64,000 bases of DNA, taken from DATEOR01 sp035698665. GTDB taxonomy: Bacteria; Actinomycetota; Thermoleophilia; Gaiellales; Gaiellaceae. Position numbers and translations under genes: made by a program. Under the pieces are notes generated by a model. The model worked only from the letters and a program-made list of their open reading frames with translations, had not been told where the DNA came from and made no database searches. Where the stretch lies: positions 3,298 to 67,297 of the forward strand of contig DASSBN010000078.1 in NCBI GenBank assembly GCA_035698665.1, in the 5' to 3' direction. Below, in pieces: positions 16,584-25,133 of the stretch (the stretch's first letter is position 1; each line of letters begins with the position of its first letter).

Positions 16584-18506
16584 ATGTCGACTTCCGACAC
16601 GCTGATCAACACCCTCTTCGACGGCCGCTACCGGATCGTGCGCAAGCTCGGGTCGGGCGGGATGGCGAACGTCTATCTCGCCGAGGACGAGGATCTCGGC
16701 CGCCGCGTCGCGATCAAGATCCTGAACGAGCGCTACGCGAACGACGACCTCTTCATCGAGCGCTTCCGGCGCGAGGCGAAGTCGGCCGCGGCCCTCTCAC
16801 ACCCGAACATCGTCTCGGTCTACGACCGCGGCGAGGCCGAGGGCACCTACTACATCGCGATGGAGGTCATCGAGGGGCGGAGCCTCAAGGAGCTGATCAT
16901 GACGCGCGGCCCGCTCCCGATTCCGCAGGCCCTCGCGTACTCGCACGAGATCCTCGAGGCGCTGCGCTTCGCGCACCGGCACGGGATCATCCACCGCGAC
17001 ATCAAGCCGCACAACATCCTGATCGGCGAGCGGCTCAAGGTGACGGATTTCGGCATCGCACGGGCCGGTGCGTCGCAGATGACGGAGGCCGGCTCGATCA
17101 TGGGAACGGCGCAGTACCTCTCCCCGGAGCAGGCGCGCGGCGCGCCCGTGACCGCGTCGTCCGACCTCTACTCGGTCGGCATCGTCCTCTACGAGATGCT
17201 GACGGGAAAGGTGCCGTTCACGGGCGACTCGGCGATCGAGATCGCCATGAAGCACCTGAACGAGGCGCCGAAGCCGCCCTCGAAGATCCGCCCCGAGATC
17301 CCCGATGCGCTCGACCAGGTGGTCCTCCGCGCACTCTCGAAGAACCCGGAGGACCGCTACCAGACCGCCGAGGAGTTCTCCGAAGACCTGCACCGCGTCG
17401 AAGCCGGGCTTCCGCTCTCGCCCGAGACGTCGGAGGCCGCCACCGCGCTCCTCGCCGGAGCGGCGCTCGCAGGCGACGGCGGCTCGACCGAGGTCCTGGC
17501 CGGCACCGCGGTGACGCGCCCGCAAGGGCCTCCTCCTCCGACGGCGCGGACGCCTCCGCCCTACGGGCCCGGCTACTACGAGGAACCGCCGCGCAAGCGT
17601 CGCCGCTGGGGCCCGTGGCTCTTGGTGGCGCTCCTGCTCGCGGCTGCCGGCATCGCAGGCTGGTACGTGTTCTCCCAGATCCAGGATCAGCTCGCCGCGA
17701 ACGAGCCGATCGGCGTCCCGAATGTCGTCGGCCTCAAGGAAGAGGCGGCCGTCAGTCTGATCGAGAGCAAGGGGCTCGTGCCGGACGTCCAGCGCGCCGC
17801 AAACCCGGACGTCGAAAAGGGCCGCGTGTTCGATCAGAACCCGAACGCGGGCAACCGGATCCAGAAGGGCGACCGCGTCACGCTGCTCGTGTCAGCGGGG
17901 CCGCCGAAGACCTCGGTGCCCGACGTGACGGGGATGAACTACGGCGATGCGGTACAGGCGCTGAACGACGCGAACCTGAACGCGAGCAAGCACGAGGTCT
18001 TCTCGCCGAAACCGGCCGGTCAGGTCGTCGATCAGAATCCTCCCGCCGGGGAACAGGTCGTCGAGGGCACCGAGGTGGTCCTCGACGTCTCGAAGGGCAC
18101 GAAGCAGGTCGAGGTGCCGAACGTCGTCGGGATGTCGGAGGCCGAAGCGCGGACGACGCTCGAGCAGGCCGGCTTCAAGGTCTCCTCGACGAGCGCCCCG
18201 TCGGACACCACGCCCCAGGGCGACGTCTCGGACCAGAACCCGGACGGAGGCACGCAGGCGGCGAAGGGCTCCACCGTCGCGATCACCGTCTCGAGCGGGC
18301 CGAGCACGACGACCGTCCCGGACGAGATCGGCCAGGACAAGCAGGTCGCCATCGACGACCTGAAGGCCAATGGGTTCAAGGTCCATGCGGAAAACGTCGC
18401 CTGCAGCGACCCGAACCAGGACAACATCGTCCAGGACCAGGATCCGGCCGGCGGCAGCGACGCGCCGAACGGCAGCACGGTCAACATCTTCGTTTGTAAG
18501 TTCTGA
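16584..18506 (+). CDS. pknB: Ser/Thr protein kinase PknB with four PASTA repeats
   Basis: 640 residues. Cytosolic kinase domain (about 12-275): Gly loop LGSGGMANVYLAED, Lys45 in VAIK, HRDIKPHN with Asp139, DFG with Asp155, GTAQYLSPEQ. A Pro-rich juxtamembrane stretch, one transmembrane helix (about 345-365) and four extracellular PASTA domains of about 65 residues each follow (starts near VPNVVGLK, VPDVTGMN, VPNVVGMS, VPDEIGQD). PASTA repeats bind muropeptides or lipid II, so the kinase couples wall synthesis to growth. It lies 21 bases after pbpA; ddl follows 3 bases on. Confidence 0.95.
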   Translation: MSTSDTLINTLFDGRYRIVRKLGSGGMANVYLAEDEDLGRRVAIKILNERYANDDLFIERFRREAKSAAALSHPNIVSVYDRGEAEGTYYIAMEVIEGRSLKELIMTRGPLPIPQALAYSHEILEALRFAHRHGIIHRDIKPHNILIGERLKVTDFGIARAGASQMTEAGSIMGTAQYLSPEQARGAPVTASSDLYSVGIVLYEMLTGKVPFTGDSAIEIAMKHLNEAPKPPSKIRPEIPDALDQVVLRALSKNPEDRYQTAEEFSEDLHRVEAGLPLSPETSEAATALLAGAALAGDGGSTEVLAGTAVTRPQGPPPPTARTPPPYGPGYYEEPPRKRRRWGPWLLVALLLAAAGIAGWYVFSQIQDQLAANEPIGVPNVVGLKEEAAVSLIESKGLVPDVQRAANPDVEKGRVFDQNPNAGNRIQKGDRVTLLVSAGPPKTSVPDVTGMNYGDAVQALNDANLNASKHEVFSPKPAGQVVDQNPPAGEQVVEGTEVVLDVSKGTKQVEVPNVVGMSEAEARTTLEQAGFKVSSTSAPSDTTPQGDVSDQNPDGGTQAAKGSTVAITVSSGPSTTTVPDEIGQDKQVAIDDLKANGFKVHAENVACSDPNQDNIVQDQDPAGGSDAPNGSTVNIFVCKF

Positions 18507-18509
18507 GCG

Positions 18510-19523
18510 ATGGCCCGAGTCCGGGTGGCGGTGATCATGGGCGGGCGCTCGAGCGAGCACTCGATCTCGGTCGCCTCGGCGCGGTCGGTCGTGGACGCCC
18601 TCGATCCTGAGCGCTACGACGTGCGCGCCGTCGAGATCGGCCAGGACGGCCGCTGGCAGCTCGAGCCCGCAGCCGAGCAAGGACGTATCGGCGGCGAGAA
18701 CCTTCCTGTGCCGGCCGACGGCACGGTTTCTCCGTTCGAAGGCGTCGACGTGGTCTTTCCCGTCCTGCACGGGCCTTTCGGCGAGGACGGAACGGTGCAG
18801 GGCTTCCTCGAGCTCGCGGATGTCGCCTACGTGGGCGCCGGCGTCACCGCGTCGGCACTCTGCATGGACAAAGACCTCTTCAAGGCGGTCATGCGCGACA
18901 AGGGTGTCCCGGTTGTGCGAAGCGTCACCGTCCTCGACCGCCACCGCGACCGGATCGAGAACCCATTTGGATTTCCGGTGGTCATCAAGCCGGCAAGACT
19001 GGGGTCCAGCGTTGGAATTTCCATCGCGAAAACTCCGGAGGAGCTTTCGCGAGCAATCGACCTCGCGCTCGAGCACGACGAGAAGATCCTCCTCGAGGAG
19101 CACGTCGCGGGGGTGGAGGTCGAATGCAGCGTCCTCGGAAACGAGGAGCCGATCGCGTCCATCCCGGGCGAGATCGTCCCGCTCGTCTCGGACTGGTACG
19201 ACTTCGCGGCCAAGTACGACGAGGGCGGCATGGAGCTCGTGATCCCGCCGCGGCTCGACGAGCCCACGATCGCGCGCGTGCAGGAGCTCGCCGTCGCCGC
19301 GTTCGTCGCGAGCGACTGCGAGGGAATGGCGAGGGTCGACTTCTTCGTCCGCGAGGACGGGGAGGTTCTCGTCAACGAGCTCAACACGATTCCGGGCTTC
19401 ACGGCGACGAGCGTCTACGCGAAGCTCTTCGAGGCCTCGGGGATCCCGTATGCGGAGCTGCTCGACCGCCTCGTCGCACTCGCGCTCGAGCGCCACGACC
19501 GGCGCGCGCGCCTGAAGTACTAG
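18510..19523 (+). CDS. ddl: D-alanine--D-alanine ligase
   Basis: 337 residues, ATP-grasp fold. Makes D-Ala-D-Ala for the stem peptide. N-terminal VAVIMGGRSSEHSISVASA, the LHGPFGEDGT and GVTASALCMDK region, the ATP-binding FPVVIKPARLGSSVGISIA, and the Mg-binding MARVDFF..LVNELNTIPGFT are all in place. The family is usually about 300-370 residues. Position after the pknB cluster groups wall precursor synthesis with wall assembly control. Its TAG stop overlaps that of the convergent kinase gene in the shared palindrome CTAG. Confidence 0.93.
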   Translation: MARVRVAVIMGGRSSEHSISVASARSVVDALDPERYDVRAVEIGQDGRWQLEPAAEQGRIGGENLPVPADGTVSPFEGVDVVFPVLHGPFGEDGTVQGFLELADVAYVGAGVTASALCMDKDLFKAVMRDKGVPVVRSVTVLDRHRDRIENPFGFPVVIKPARLGSSVGISIAKTPEELSRAIDLALEHDEKILLEEHVAGVEVECSVLGNEEPIASIPGEIVPLVSDWYDFAAKYDEGGMELVIPPRLDEPTIARVQELAVAAFVASDCEGMARVDFFVREDGEVLVNELNTIPGFTATSVYAKLFEASGIPYAELLDRLVALALERHDRRARLKY

Positions 19524-20977
19524 GACCTCGCACGCACCTCGTTTACGTGGGCGCGGCTCTCGAGGCTCGTGATCCAGATCAGGTAGTAGCGGTAGGTGCC
19601 GCCGCGGAGGTCGAACGTCGTCTGCTCTTCGACGGTCTGGCTGTCCGAGATCGTCTTGAAGCCGCCGTCGGACGTGTTCGATCCCTGGATCACCGCGGTG
19701 AATCCCGGCGTGTCGGTCGTCACCGTCAGCTCGGAGAGCTCGACGCCGCTCTCCGCATCGAGCACGATTCCGACACCCGGCTTGTCGAAGCTCGAGTACG
19801 TCTCGGTCGTCCAGTACGTCGTTGCGTCGCCGTCGGTCGCCGCCGGCGCGGTCTCGGGATGCTCCCTGCCGTCGCCGTCGGGATCGAAGTCGGCCACTGC
19901 GGCGACGTGGACTCGTTCCCCGCTCCCGCCGGAACCGCCGCCGCCACCGCCGTCTCCGGTGAGCGGGTCGGTGCCTCCGCCGGCGATCACGAGAGCGAGG
20001 ACGAGCGCTGCCACCCCCACGAGGACGAGGCCGATCATGATCGGAAGCGGAAACCTCCTGCGCGCCCGTCCGACGGGAGGCGGAAGCGGCCCGGGAACCG
20101 GAATGGCCTCGGTCGCGCCGTCGTCGGGCCGCGTGGGCGGTGGTGGAATGCTGTCCGTGCTCGCGCGTGCCGCCTCGAGTGCGGCCATCATCGCTTCCGT
20201 CGACGGGAAGCGATCCTCGGGCCGCTTGGCCATCGCCCTGGCGATGATCGCGTCGAGGCGCGGCGGCACGTCCGGCCGCGCGTCTCGGACGCTGGGGATC
20301 GGCTCCTGGATGTGCTTCATCGCCACGGCCATGAAGTTCTCGCCGCTGTACGGAGGCTCACCGGCGAGAAGCTCGTAGAGGACCGTCGCGAGCGAGTACT
20401 GGTCCGAGCGCTCGTCGACTCGATGCCCGCTCGCCTGCTCGGGCGCGATGTACTCGCTGGTGCCGAGGAGAGTCCCGGTCTCCGTGAGGCCGTCCCCCGG
20501 CTCGAGCGAGCGCGCGATTCCGAAGTCCGTCACCTTGGCGACACCGTCCTCGTCGATGAGGATGTTGTGCGGCTTCACGTCGCGATGGACGATGCCGTGG
20601 TCGTGCGCGAAGGCGAGACCCCGCGCTACTTGGTGGACGATGGCAAGCGCCTCGTCGACGGGCTGCTGCCCCTCGCGGTCGACGAGCTGCTTGAGGGTTT
20701 CCCCGTCGACGTGCTCGAAGACGATGAACTGCCGGCCCTCGAACTCCCCGCGGTCGATGACCGTGACGATGTTCGGATGGTTCAGCTGCGCGAGCGCTCG
20801 GGCCTCACGACGGAAGCGCTCGACGTACTCGGGATCGTCCGAGAAGTGGTCGTGCAGGATCTTGATCGCGACCATGCGCTCGAGCACGGTGTCGCGCGCC
20901 TTGTAGACGCTCGACATCCCGCCCGAGCCGGCGACGTCCTGAAGCTCGTATCGTCCCGCGAGCAACTGCCCGATCAT
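19520..20977 (-). CDS. Transmembrane Ser/Thr kinase with discoidin-like sensor
   Basis: 485 residues. Kinase domain (about 10-270) with GSGGMSSVYKA, VAIKILHD, HRDVKPHN (Asp133), DFGIARS and GTSEYIAPEQ. A Pro-rich linker and one transmembrane helix (about 312-332) lead to a Gly/Ser spacer and a C-terminal beta-sandwich (about 350-485). That domain has the layout of F5/8 type C (discoidin, galactose-binding-like) folds: ATDGDATTYWTTETY, VGIVLDAE, YRYYLIWITSL. Such domains usually bind carbohydrate, so a glycan-sensing role is plausible but inferred. Ends convergently with ddl, sharing CTAG. ATG at 20977. Confidence 0.87.
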   Translation of the reverse strand: MIGQLLAGRYELQDVAGSGGMSSVYKARDTVLERMVAIKILHDHFSDDPEYVERFRREARALAQLNHPNIVTVIDRGEFEGRQFIVFEHVDGETLKQLVDREGQQPVDEALAIVHQVARGLAFAHDHGIVHRDVKPHNILIDEDGVAKVTDFGIARSLEPGDGLTETGTLLGTSEYIAPEQASGHRVDERSDQYSLATVLYELLAGEPPYSGENFMAVAMKHIQEPIPSVRDARPDVPPRLDAIIARAMAKRPEDRFPSTEAMMAALEAARASTDSIPPPPTRPDDGATEAIPVPGPLPPPVGRARRRFPLPIMIGLVLVGVAALVLALVIAGGGTDPLTGDGGGGGGSGGSGERVHVAAVADFDPDGDGREHPETAPAATDGDATTYWTTETYSSFDKPGVGIVLDAESGVELSELTVTTDTPGFTAVIQGSNTSDGGFKTISDSQTVEEQTTFDLRGGTYRYYLIWITSLESRAHVNEVRARS

Positions 20978-21009
20978 CTGTGCGGGATGATGCCCGCTCC
21001 TACCGCGCC

Positions 21010-22293
21010 CTATGCAGAGGCTTCTTCGAGCGCCTCTTCCCAGGCGCCGAGCGCCTCGTCGAGCTCCGAATCGCCGATGACGAGCGGTACGAGCACGCGG
21101 ATGCAGTTGCCGTGGATCCCCGCCTTGAGGATGAGCAGGCCCCGGCGAGCGGCAGCGTCCGCGACCGCGGTCGCGAGGTCGGCGGCAGGCTCACCGTCTC
21201 GCCGTAGCTCGATGGCCAGCATCGCCCCGAGGCCGCGAACCTCCGCGACCGAATCGAAGCGGTCGCGCCAGGCTTCCATCCGGGAGCGGATCGCGTCGCC
21301 GACCTCCATCGCGCGGTCCGCCAGGCGGTCCTCCGCAACGGTGTCGAGCACTGCGTGCGCCGCCGCTATGGCAACGGGGTTGCCGACGTAGGTCCCACCG
21401 ACGGCGCTGTCGCCCGGCGCGTCCATGATGTGCGCCCGCCCGACCACGCCGGAGAGCGGGATGCCCGCGGCGATCGACTTCGCGATCGTCATCAGGTCGG
21501 GCTCGACGCCGAAGTGCTCCATGGCGAAGACCTTGCCCGTGCGGCAGAAGCCGGTCTGAACCTCGTCCGCGACCATGACGATCCCGTTTGCGTCGCAGAT
21601 CTCGCGCACGCCCTCGACGAACTCCTGCGAGGGAACGATGAAGCCGCTCTCACCTTGCACCGGCTCGAAGACGATGGCCGCGACCTCCTCGGCGGCGACG
21701 CGCGTCTTGAACGCCCTGTCGAGCTCGTCGAGGTCGTCGAAGGGAACGCGGTAGACCTCCGGCGCGAACGGCCCGAGCCCGGCCTTGTAGGGATGCGTCT
21801 TCGAGGTGAGGCTGAGCGCGAGCAGCGTGCGTCCGTGGAAGCCCCCGTCGAAGGCGATGACAGCCGGGCGGCGCGTGTACGAGCGCGCGAACTTGACGGC
21901 GTTCTCGACCGCCTCCGCGCCCGAGTTGAAGAAGGCCGCGCGCTTCTCGCCGCCGATCGGGACGAGCTCGAGCAGCCGCTCGGCGAGCGAGATGTAGTTC
22001 TCGTACGGGACGATCGTGAAGTCGGTGTGGGTGAAGCGCTCGATCTGCTCCTTCGCCGCCTCGACGACGCGCGGGTTGGAGTGACCGACGTTGAGGCAGC
22101 CGACGCCGCCCGTGAAGTCGATGAAGGTGTTCCCGTCGACGTCGGTGATCGTGGCGCCGTGCGCCTCCTCGATCACGATCGGCAGGTAGATGGAGAGGGG
22201 CTCCGCGATGACGCGGGCCTTGCGGTCGAGGATCTCCCGGCTGCGGGGCCCGGGGATCTCGGTCTTGAGGTCGATCGCTCGTGTCGTGGCCAT
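21010..22293 (-). CDS. gabT: 4-aminobutyrate aminotransferase (class III PLP)
   Basis: 427 residues, fold-type I PLP enzyme that moves the amino group of GABA (or another omega-amine) to 2-oxoglutarate. Seen: GGVGCLNVGHSNP, FFNSGAEAVENAVKFAR, FDGGFHGRT, the Asp-x-x-Gln motif ADEVQTGF and the PLP Schiff-base Lys272 in IAKSIAAG. The Gly/Ser/Thr-rich VGGTYVGNP matches GabT better than ornithine or acetylornithine aminotransferases, but the exact substrate is inferred. ATG at 22293 is 32 bases from the divergent dcd start. No GABA permease or succinate-semialdehyde dehydrogenase gene is next to it. Confidence 0.85.
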   Translation of the reverse strand: MATTRAIDLKTEIPGPRSREILDRKARVIAEPLSIYLPIVIEEAHGATITDVDGNTFIDFTGGVGCLNVGHSNPRVVEAAKEQIERFTHTDFTIVPYENYISLAERLLELVPIGGEKRAAFFNSGAEAVENAVKFARSYTRRPAVIAFDGGFHGRTLLALSLTSKTHPYKAGLGPFAPEVYRVPFDDLDELDRAFKTRVAAEEVAAIVFEPVQGESGFIVPSQEFVEGVREICDANGIVMVADEVQTGFCRTGKVFAMEHFGVEPDLMTIAKSIAAGIPLSGVVGRAHIMDAPGDSAVGGTYVGNPVAIAAAHAVLDTVAEDRLADRAMEVGDAIRSRMEAWRDRFDSVAEVRGLGAMLAIELRRDGEPAADLATAVADAAARRGLLILKAGIHGNCIRVLVPLVIGDSELDEALGAWEEALEEASA

Positions 22294-22325
22294 GGTTGGT
22301 GAGCTTATACATTGCAGCGAAGCTC

Positions 22326-22892
22326 ATGGTTCTGTCCGACCGCACCATTCGCCGGCTGCTCGAAGAGGGCCGAATCGGCATCGATCCTTACTCGGAAGAG
22401 CTGCTGCAGCCCTCGAGCGTGGACGTGCGCGTCGACCGGCTCTTCCGCGTTTTTCGCAACTCCCGCTATCCCTATATCGACGTCAAGGAGCCGATGGAGG
22501 ACTTGACGGAGCTCGTCGAGGTCGCGGACGACGAGCAGCCGTTCATCCTCCATCCGGGCGAGTTCGTGCTCGGCTCCACGCTCGAGCGGATTCGCCTGCC
22601 CGAGGATCTCGTGGCGCGCCTCGAAGGCAAGAGCTCGCTCGGACGGCTCGGCCTGCTCATCCACTCGACAGCGGGCTTCATCGACCCGGGCTGGGACGGC
22701 CACGTGACGCTCGAGCTCTCGAACGTCGCGAACCTTCCGATCACGCTCTACGTCGGCATGAAGATCGGGCAGCTCTCGTTCGTACAGCTCACCGAGCCGG
22801 CGGAGAACCCCTACGGCGCCGCGTTGCTGGGCTCGAAGTACCAGGGCCAGGCCGGCCCGACCCCGAGCCGCTACTGGAAAAATTTCGAGTGA
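22326..22892 (+). CDS. dcd: dCTP deaminase (actinobacterial, dUMP-forming type)
   Basis: 188 residues. Very like the mycobacterial bifunctional dCTP deaminase-dUTPase: LSDRTIRRLLEEGRIGIDPYSEE, QPSSVDVR, RVFRN, HPGEFVLGSTLE, LEGKSSLGRLGLLIHSTAGFIDPGW, GMKIGQLSF and the C-terminal QGQAGPTPSR nucleotide lid. In bifunctional enzymes dCTP goes directly to dUMP without free dUTP, feeding thymidylate synthesis; that activity is inferred by resemblance. The start is ATG 22326; TATACA about 12-17 bases upstream would serve as a -10 of a near-leaderless transcript. Overlaps the start of the next gene by 4 bases (GTGA). Confidence 0.92.
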   Translation: MVLSDRTIRRLLEEGRIGIDPYSEELLQPSSVDVRVDRLFRVFRNSRYPYIDVKEPMEDLTELVEVADDEQPFILHPGEFVLGSTLERIRLPEDLVARLEGKSSLGRLGLLIHSTAGFIDPGWDGHVTLELSNVANLPITLYVGMKIGQLSFVQLTEPAENPYGAALLGSKYQGQAGPTPSRYWKNFE

Positions 22893-23782
22893 CCGTCCTC
22901 GTCGTCGGAGGCACAGGCTTCGTGGGCGGGCACATCGTCCACGCGTTCCGCGCCGAGGACGTCGCGGTCCGCGTGCTGGCCCGAAGGCCCGAGAAGCAGG
23001 AGCGCTTCACGGCCTGGGGCTGCGAGGTCGTCCAGGGGGACATGACGGATCCGGACAGCCTGCGGCGCGCCGCCGAAGGAGCTGAGACGGTCGTCAATCT
23101 CGTCGCCCTGCCGCCCTTCGCCAAGCCGGAATCGATCCGGCGCGTGATGGAGCAGGGCACACGCGACCTCGTCACCGCCGCCAAGGAGGCTGGCGCCAGG
23201 CGCTTCATCCTCATGAGCGCGCTCGGGACGAGCGAGCGCAGCAAGGATCTTGCGCCCTACTACCACGCAAAGTGGGAGGAAGAGCGCGAGGTCGCGGATT
23301 CCGGGATCGAGCACACGATCTTCCGCCCGAGCTTCATCTTCGGGCGCGACGGCGGAATGCTCCCGGGCCTCGTCTCGCTCGTGCGCTACTCGCCCGTGAC
23401 CCCTGTCGTCGGGACGAAGAGGCTCCAGCCCATCTGGGTCGAGGATGTCGCCGCGTACTTCACGAAGGCGCTCTCGGCGCCTGCCGCGGCGAACAAGACC
23501 TTCGAGCTCGGCGGCCCCGACGTCGTCACCTTCGCGGAGCTCAACGAGCGCATACGCCGGGCGCTCGACAAGAAGCGCCTCGCCTTTCAGATGCCGACCG
23601 GGCTCCTCAAGGCGGGGGCCGCCGTCGGCTCGCTGCTCCCGCCGCTCCGCGGCGCGCGCGAGGGCGTGGCCATGCTCGAGTTCGAGGACAACGTCACGGA
23701 CATCGGGCCTGCGATCGAAGCCCTCGGCGTGAAGCCGATCGGGCTCGACGAGATGCTGCGCCGCGCGACCGCGAGCGCCTGA
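22889..23782 (+). CDS. NAD(P)-binding atypical SDR / NDUFA9-like protein
   Basis: 297 residues. Rossmann fold starting with VLVVGGTGFVGGHIVHAF (GxxGxxG dinucleotide loop), VRVLARRPEKQ, a short catalytic-free region and FRPSFIFGRDGG. The order and the lack of a canonical YxxxK in the usual place agree with complex-I NDUFA9-like or NmrA-like atypical short-chain dehydrogenases used as redox sensors or for sugar nucleotide and quinone-related steps. GTG at 22889 overlaps the TGA of dcd, so the pair is co-translated. Substrate unknown. It converges on the RTX-repeat gene with only 3 bases between. Confidence 0.78.
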   Translation: MTVLVVGGTGFVGGHIVHAFRAEDVAVRVLARRPEKQERFTAWGCEVVQGDMTDPDSLRRAAEGAETVVNLVALPPFAKPESIRRVMEQGTRDLVTAAKEAGARRFILMSALGTSERSKDLAPYYHAKWEEEREVADSGIEHTIFRPSFIFGRDGGMLPGLVSLVRYSPVTPVVGTKRLQPIWVEDVAAYFTKALSAPAAANKTFELGGPDVVTFAELNERIRRALDKKRLAFQMPTGLLKAGAAVGSLLPPLRGAREGVAMLEFEDNVTDIGPAIEALGVKPIGLDEMLRRATASA

Positions 23783-23785
23783 CGA

Positions 23786-24871
23786 CTACTGGTGCTGGAC
23801 GTCGACGCCGGGCCCGCCGGCGAGCGTGTCCGTGCCCGTGCCTCCGATGAGCTTGTCCGGGCCGGCCTCGCCGCGAAGCGTGTCGTTTCCGCCGTTGCCC
23901 CGGAGCGTGTCGGCACCGTCACCCCCGCAGATCACGTCGTCGCCTCCGAGCCCCTTGATCACGTCGTTCCCACCGCGCCCGACGATCACATCCGGCCCCG
24001 CGGTTCCGGTGAGGGTGTTCGCCTTTTCCGTGCCGACCATGGTCGCAGGGAGACGCCCGCACCAGGCCGTCGTGACTCTCCGCTTCGGCCACGGACGCCC
24101 GTCTCTGATGCTGAAACCGGTGAACTTCGCGACGTTGACCAACGATCCGGCCGGCAGAGACCGCTCGCAGTGATACGACCACATCTCGCCCTTGTTGATG
24201 ATCGCCGGGACAGAGATGGTCGTGTCGCCTCCGGTGAAAGCGACAGGTGAGCAGTGGTCGTCCGTGACCTCGGCGTCCTCGACCTCGGGCGTAGAACTGA
24301 CCGGCACCCCCGGATCGTCGGGGCTGTCGTTCTCTGCGTAGTAGTCGTACTGGACGGTGTACGGCGGGACGATCGAGATCGTCGGCGAGACGCTGAAGCT
24401 CACATGTGGCCTCGTGATGACGACGGGCCTCCCGGATCCCGAACCGGTGGGGTAATCCGGGTCCGCTCCATGCGTGGTGCCGGTGACGAAAATCGTCACG
24501 TAGCCCCGGAAGACTCCTGGATCGAAGTTGACCTTGAGATCCTTCTTCCCGAACGACTTCATGGGAGTCCCTGCCGGGAGATCGACACCCGTGGCGAGAA
24601 CGAACTCCTGGCCGTTCGACGTCCCGTCCGAGTTGGGGAACGTCAAGGTGATCGTCGCGTCCGTGACGTCGCAGATGCCGCTCGCCAGATGGTCGTTGCC
24701 CACCTTCGCGTTGATCGTGACGACGTCTCCGTTCCGGTGGACGATGTTGATCCCCTGTCCCCAGTCGACGGAGATCGCATCCTGGGTGCAGCCGGGCGGC
24801 GACGGATGGCCCGCCGCGAGCGGAGCCGTCATGGCGGCGACCACAACCAGTGCGATCAGTCCTCGGAGCAC
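23786..24871 (-). CDS. Secreted protein with C-terminal RTX calcium-binding repeats
   Basis: 361 residues. N-terminal Sec signal peptide (about 1-20, cut near LAAG-HP). The middle (about 25-285) is beta-rich with Ig-like spacing (ITLTFPNSD, VSFSVSPTISI, YYAENDSPDDPG) and no enzyme motif. The last 75 residues hold seven or eight nonapeptides of the GGxGxDxxx type, for example GRGGNDVIK, GLGGDDVIC, GGDGADTLR, GNGGNDTLR, which form calcium-binding beta rolls in RTX proteins. There is no type I secretion gene nearby, and the signal peptide means general export. The -35 bases between it and the structured RNA region suggest the RNA is its leader. Function unknown. Confidence 0.8.
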   Translation of the reverse strand: MLRGLIALVVVAAMTAPLAAGHPSPPGCTQDAISVDWGQGINIVHRNGDVVTINAKVGNDHLASGICDVTDATITLTFPNSDGTSNGQEFVLATGVDLPAGTPMKSFGKKDLKVNFDPGVFRGYVTIFVTGTTHGADPDYPTGSGSGRPVVITRPHVSFSVSPTISIVPPYTVQYDYYAENDSPDDPGVPVSSTPEVEDAEVTDDHCSPVAFTGGDTTISVPAIINKGEMWSYHCERSLPAGSLVNVAKFTGFSIRDGRPWPKRRVTTAWCGRLPATMVGTEKANTLTGTAGPDVIVGRGGNDVIKGLGGDDVICGGDGADTLRGNGGNDTLRGEAGPDKLIGGTGTDTLAGGPGVDVQHQ

Positions 24872-24894
24872 CCACTGAACATATTCGCCGGGTC

Positions 24895-25094
24895 GGATTA
24901 AGCAACCAGGGCGACCCGAAGGCCGCCCTGGGAGACAGTAGATCGCCTGGATTAGGCAGGGGCGCTGGGTGGTTCCTGGTCCCCCACGCTGGCTAGGCGA
25001 TTCCCCGTAGGTCCTGGGGACACGCCCCTACCTGCGATTACCTCCACTGCCCGAACAGTCGCTATTCAAGATCGGACCACCTCCTTTCCGTGGT
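24895..25094 (-). ncRNA. Structured RNA or mRNA leader upstream of the RTX gene
   Basis: No gene fills 24872-25133. Read on the minus strand, a possible promoter (-10 TATGAT, 25101-25106) would start an RNA near 25094. The 5' part is a hairpin ACCAC/GTGGT whose loop exposes AAAGGAGG. More stems follow (ACTG/CAGT; GTAGG/CCTAC; AATCGCCT/AGGCGATC), and a long hairpin with a UUCG tetraloop ends it at 24906. G-U pairing and the cUUCGg loop favour minus-strand transcription. It could be a free small RNA of about 200 nucleotides or a regulatory leader for the RTX gene. No known riboswitch signature was recognised. Confidence 0.5.
24906..24931 (-). terminator. UUCG hairpin at the end of the structured RNA
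   Basis: An 11-base-pair stem (CCAGGGCGGCC / GGTCGCCCTGG) with a UUCG tetraloop closed by C-G, followed by TTGCTT. The single non-Watson-Crick position is G-U on the minus strand but A-C on the plus strand. The U tract is short, so termination may be partial, allowing read-through into the RTX gene. Confidence 0.5.
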
Positions 25095-25100
25095 AGCTCG

Positions 25101-25129
25101 ATCATAGCGACCGGGTCAGGACGAACGAA
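25101..25129 (-). promoter_or_regulatory. Candidate promoter of the structured RNA
   Basis: Minus-strand -10 TATGAT (25101-25106), 17-base spacer, weak -35 TTCGTT (25124-25129). It lies in the short gap just after the end of the suf operon, which reads the same way. Confidence 0.4.
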
Positions 25130-25133
25130 GGCG

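Noticed and set aside
24895..25110. c-di-AMP (ydaO) or cobalamin riboswitch, or SRP RNA
   Set aside because: I compared the sequence by eye with the hallmark strings of these classes (such as GACAGCU-ACCUC for ydaO) and none is present; left as an unclassified structured RNA.
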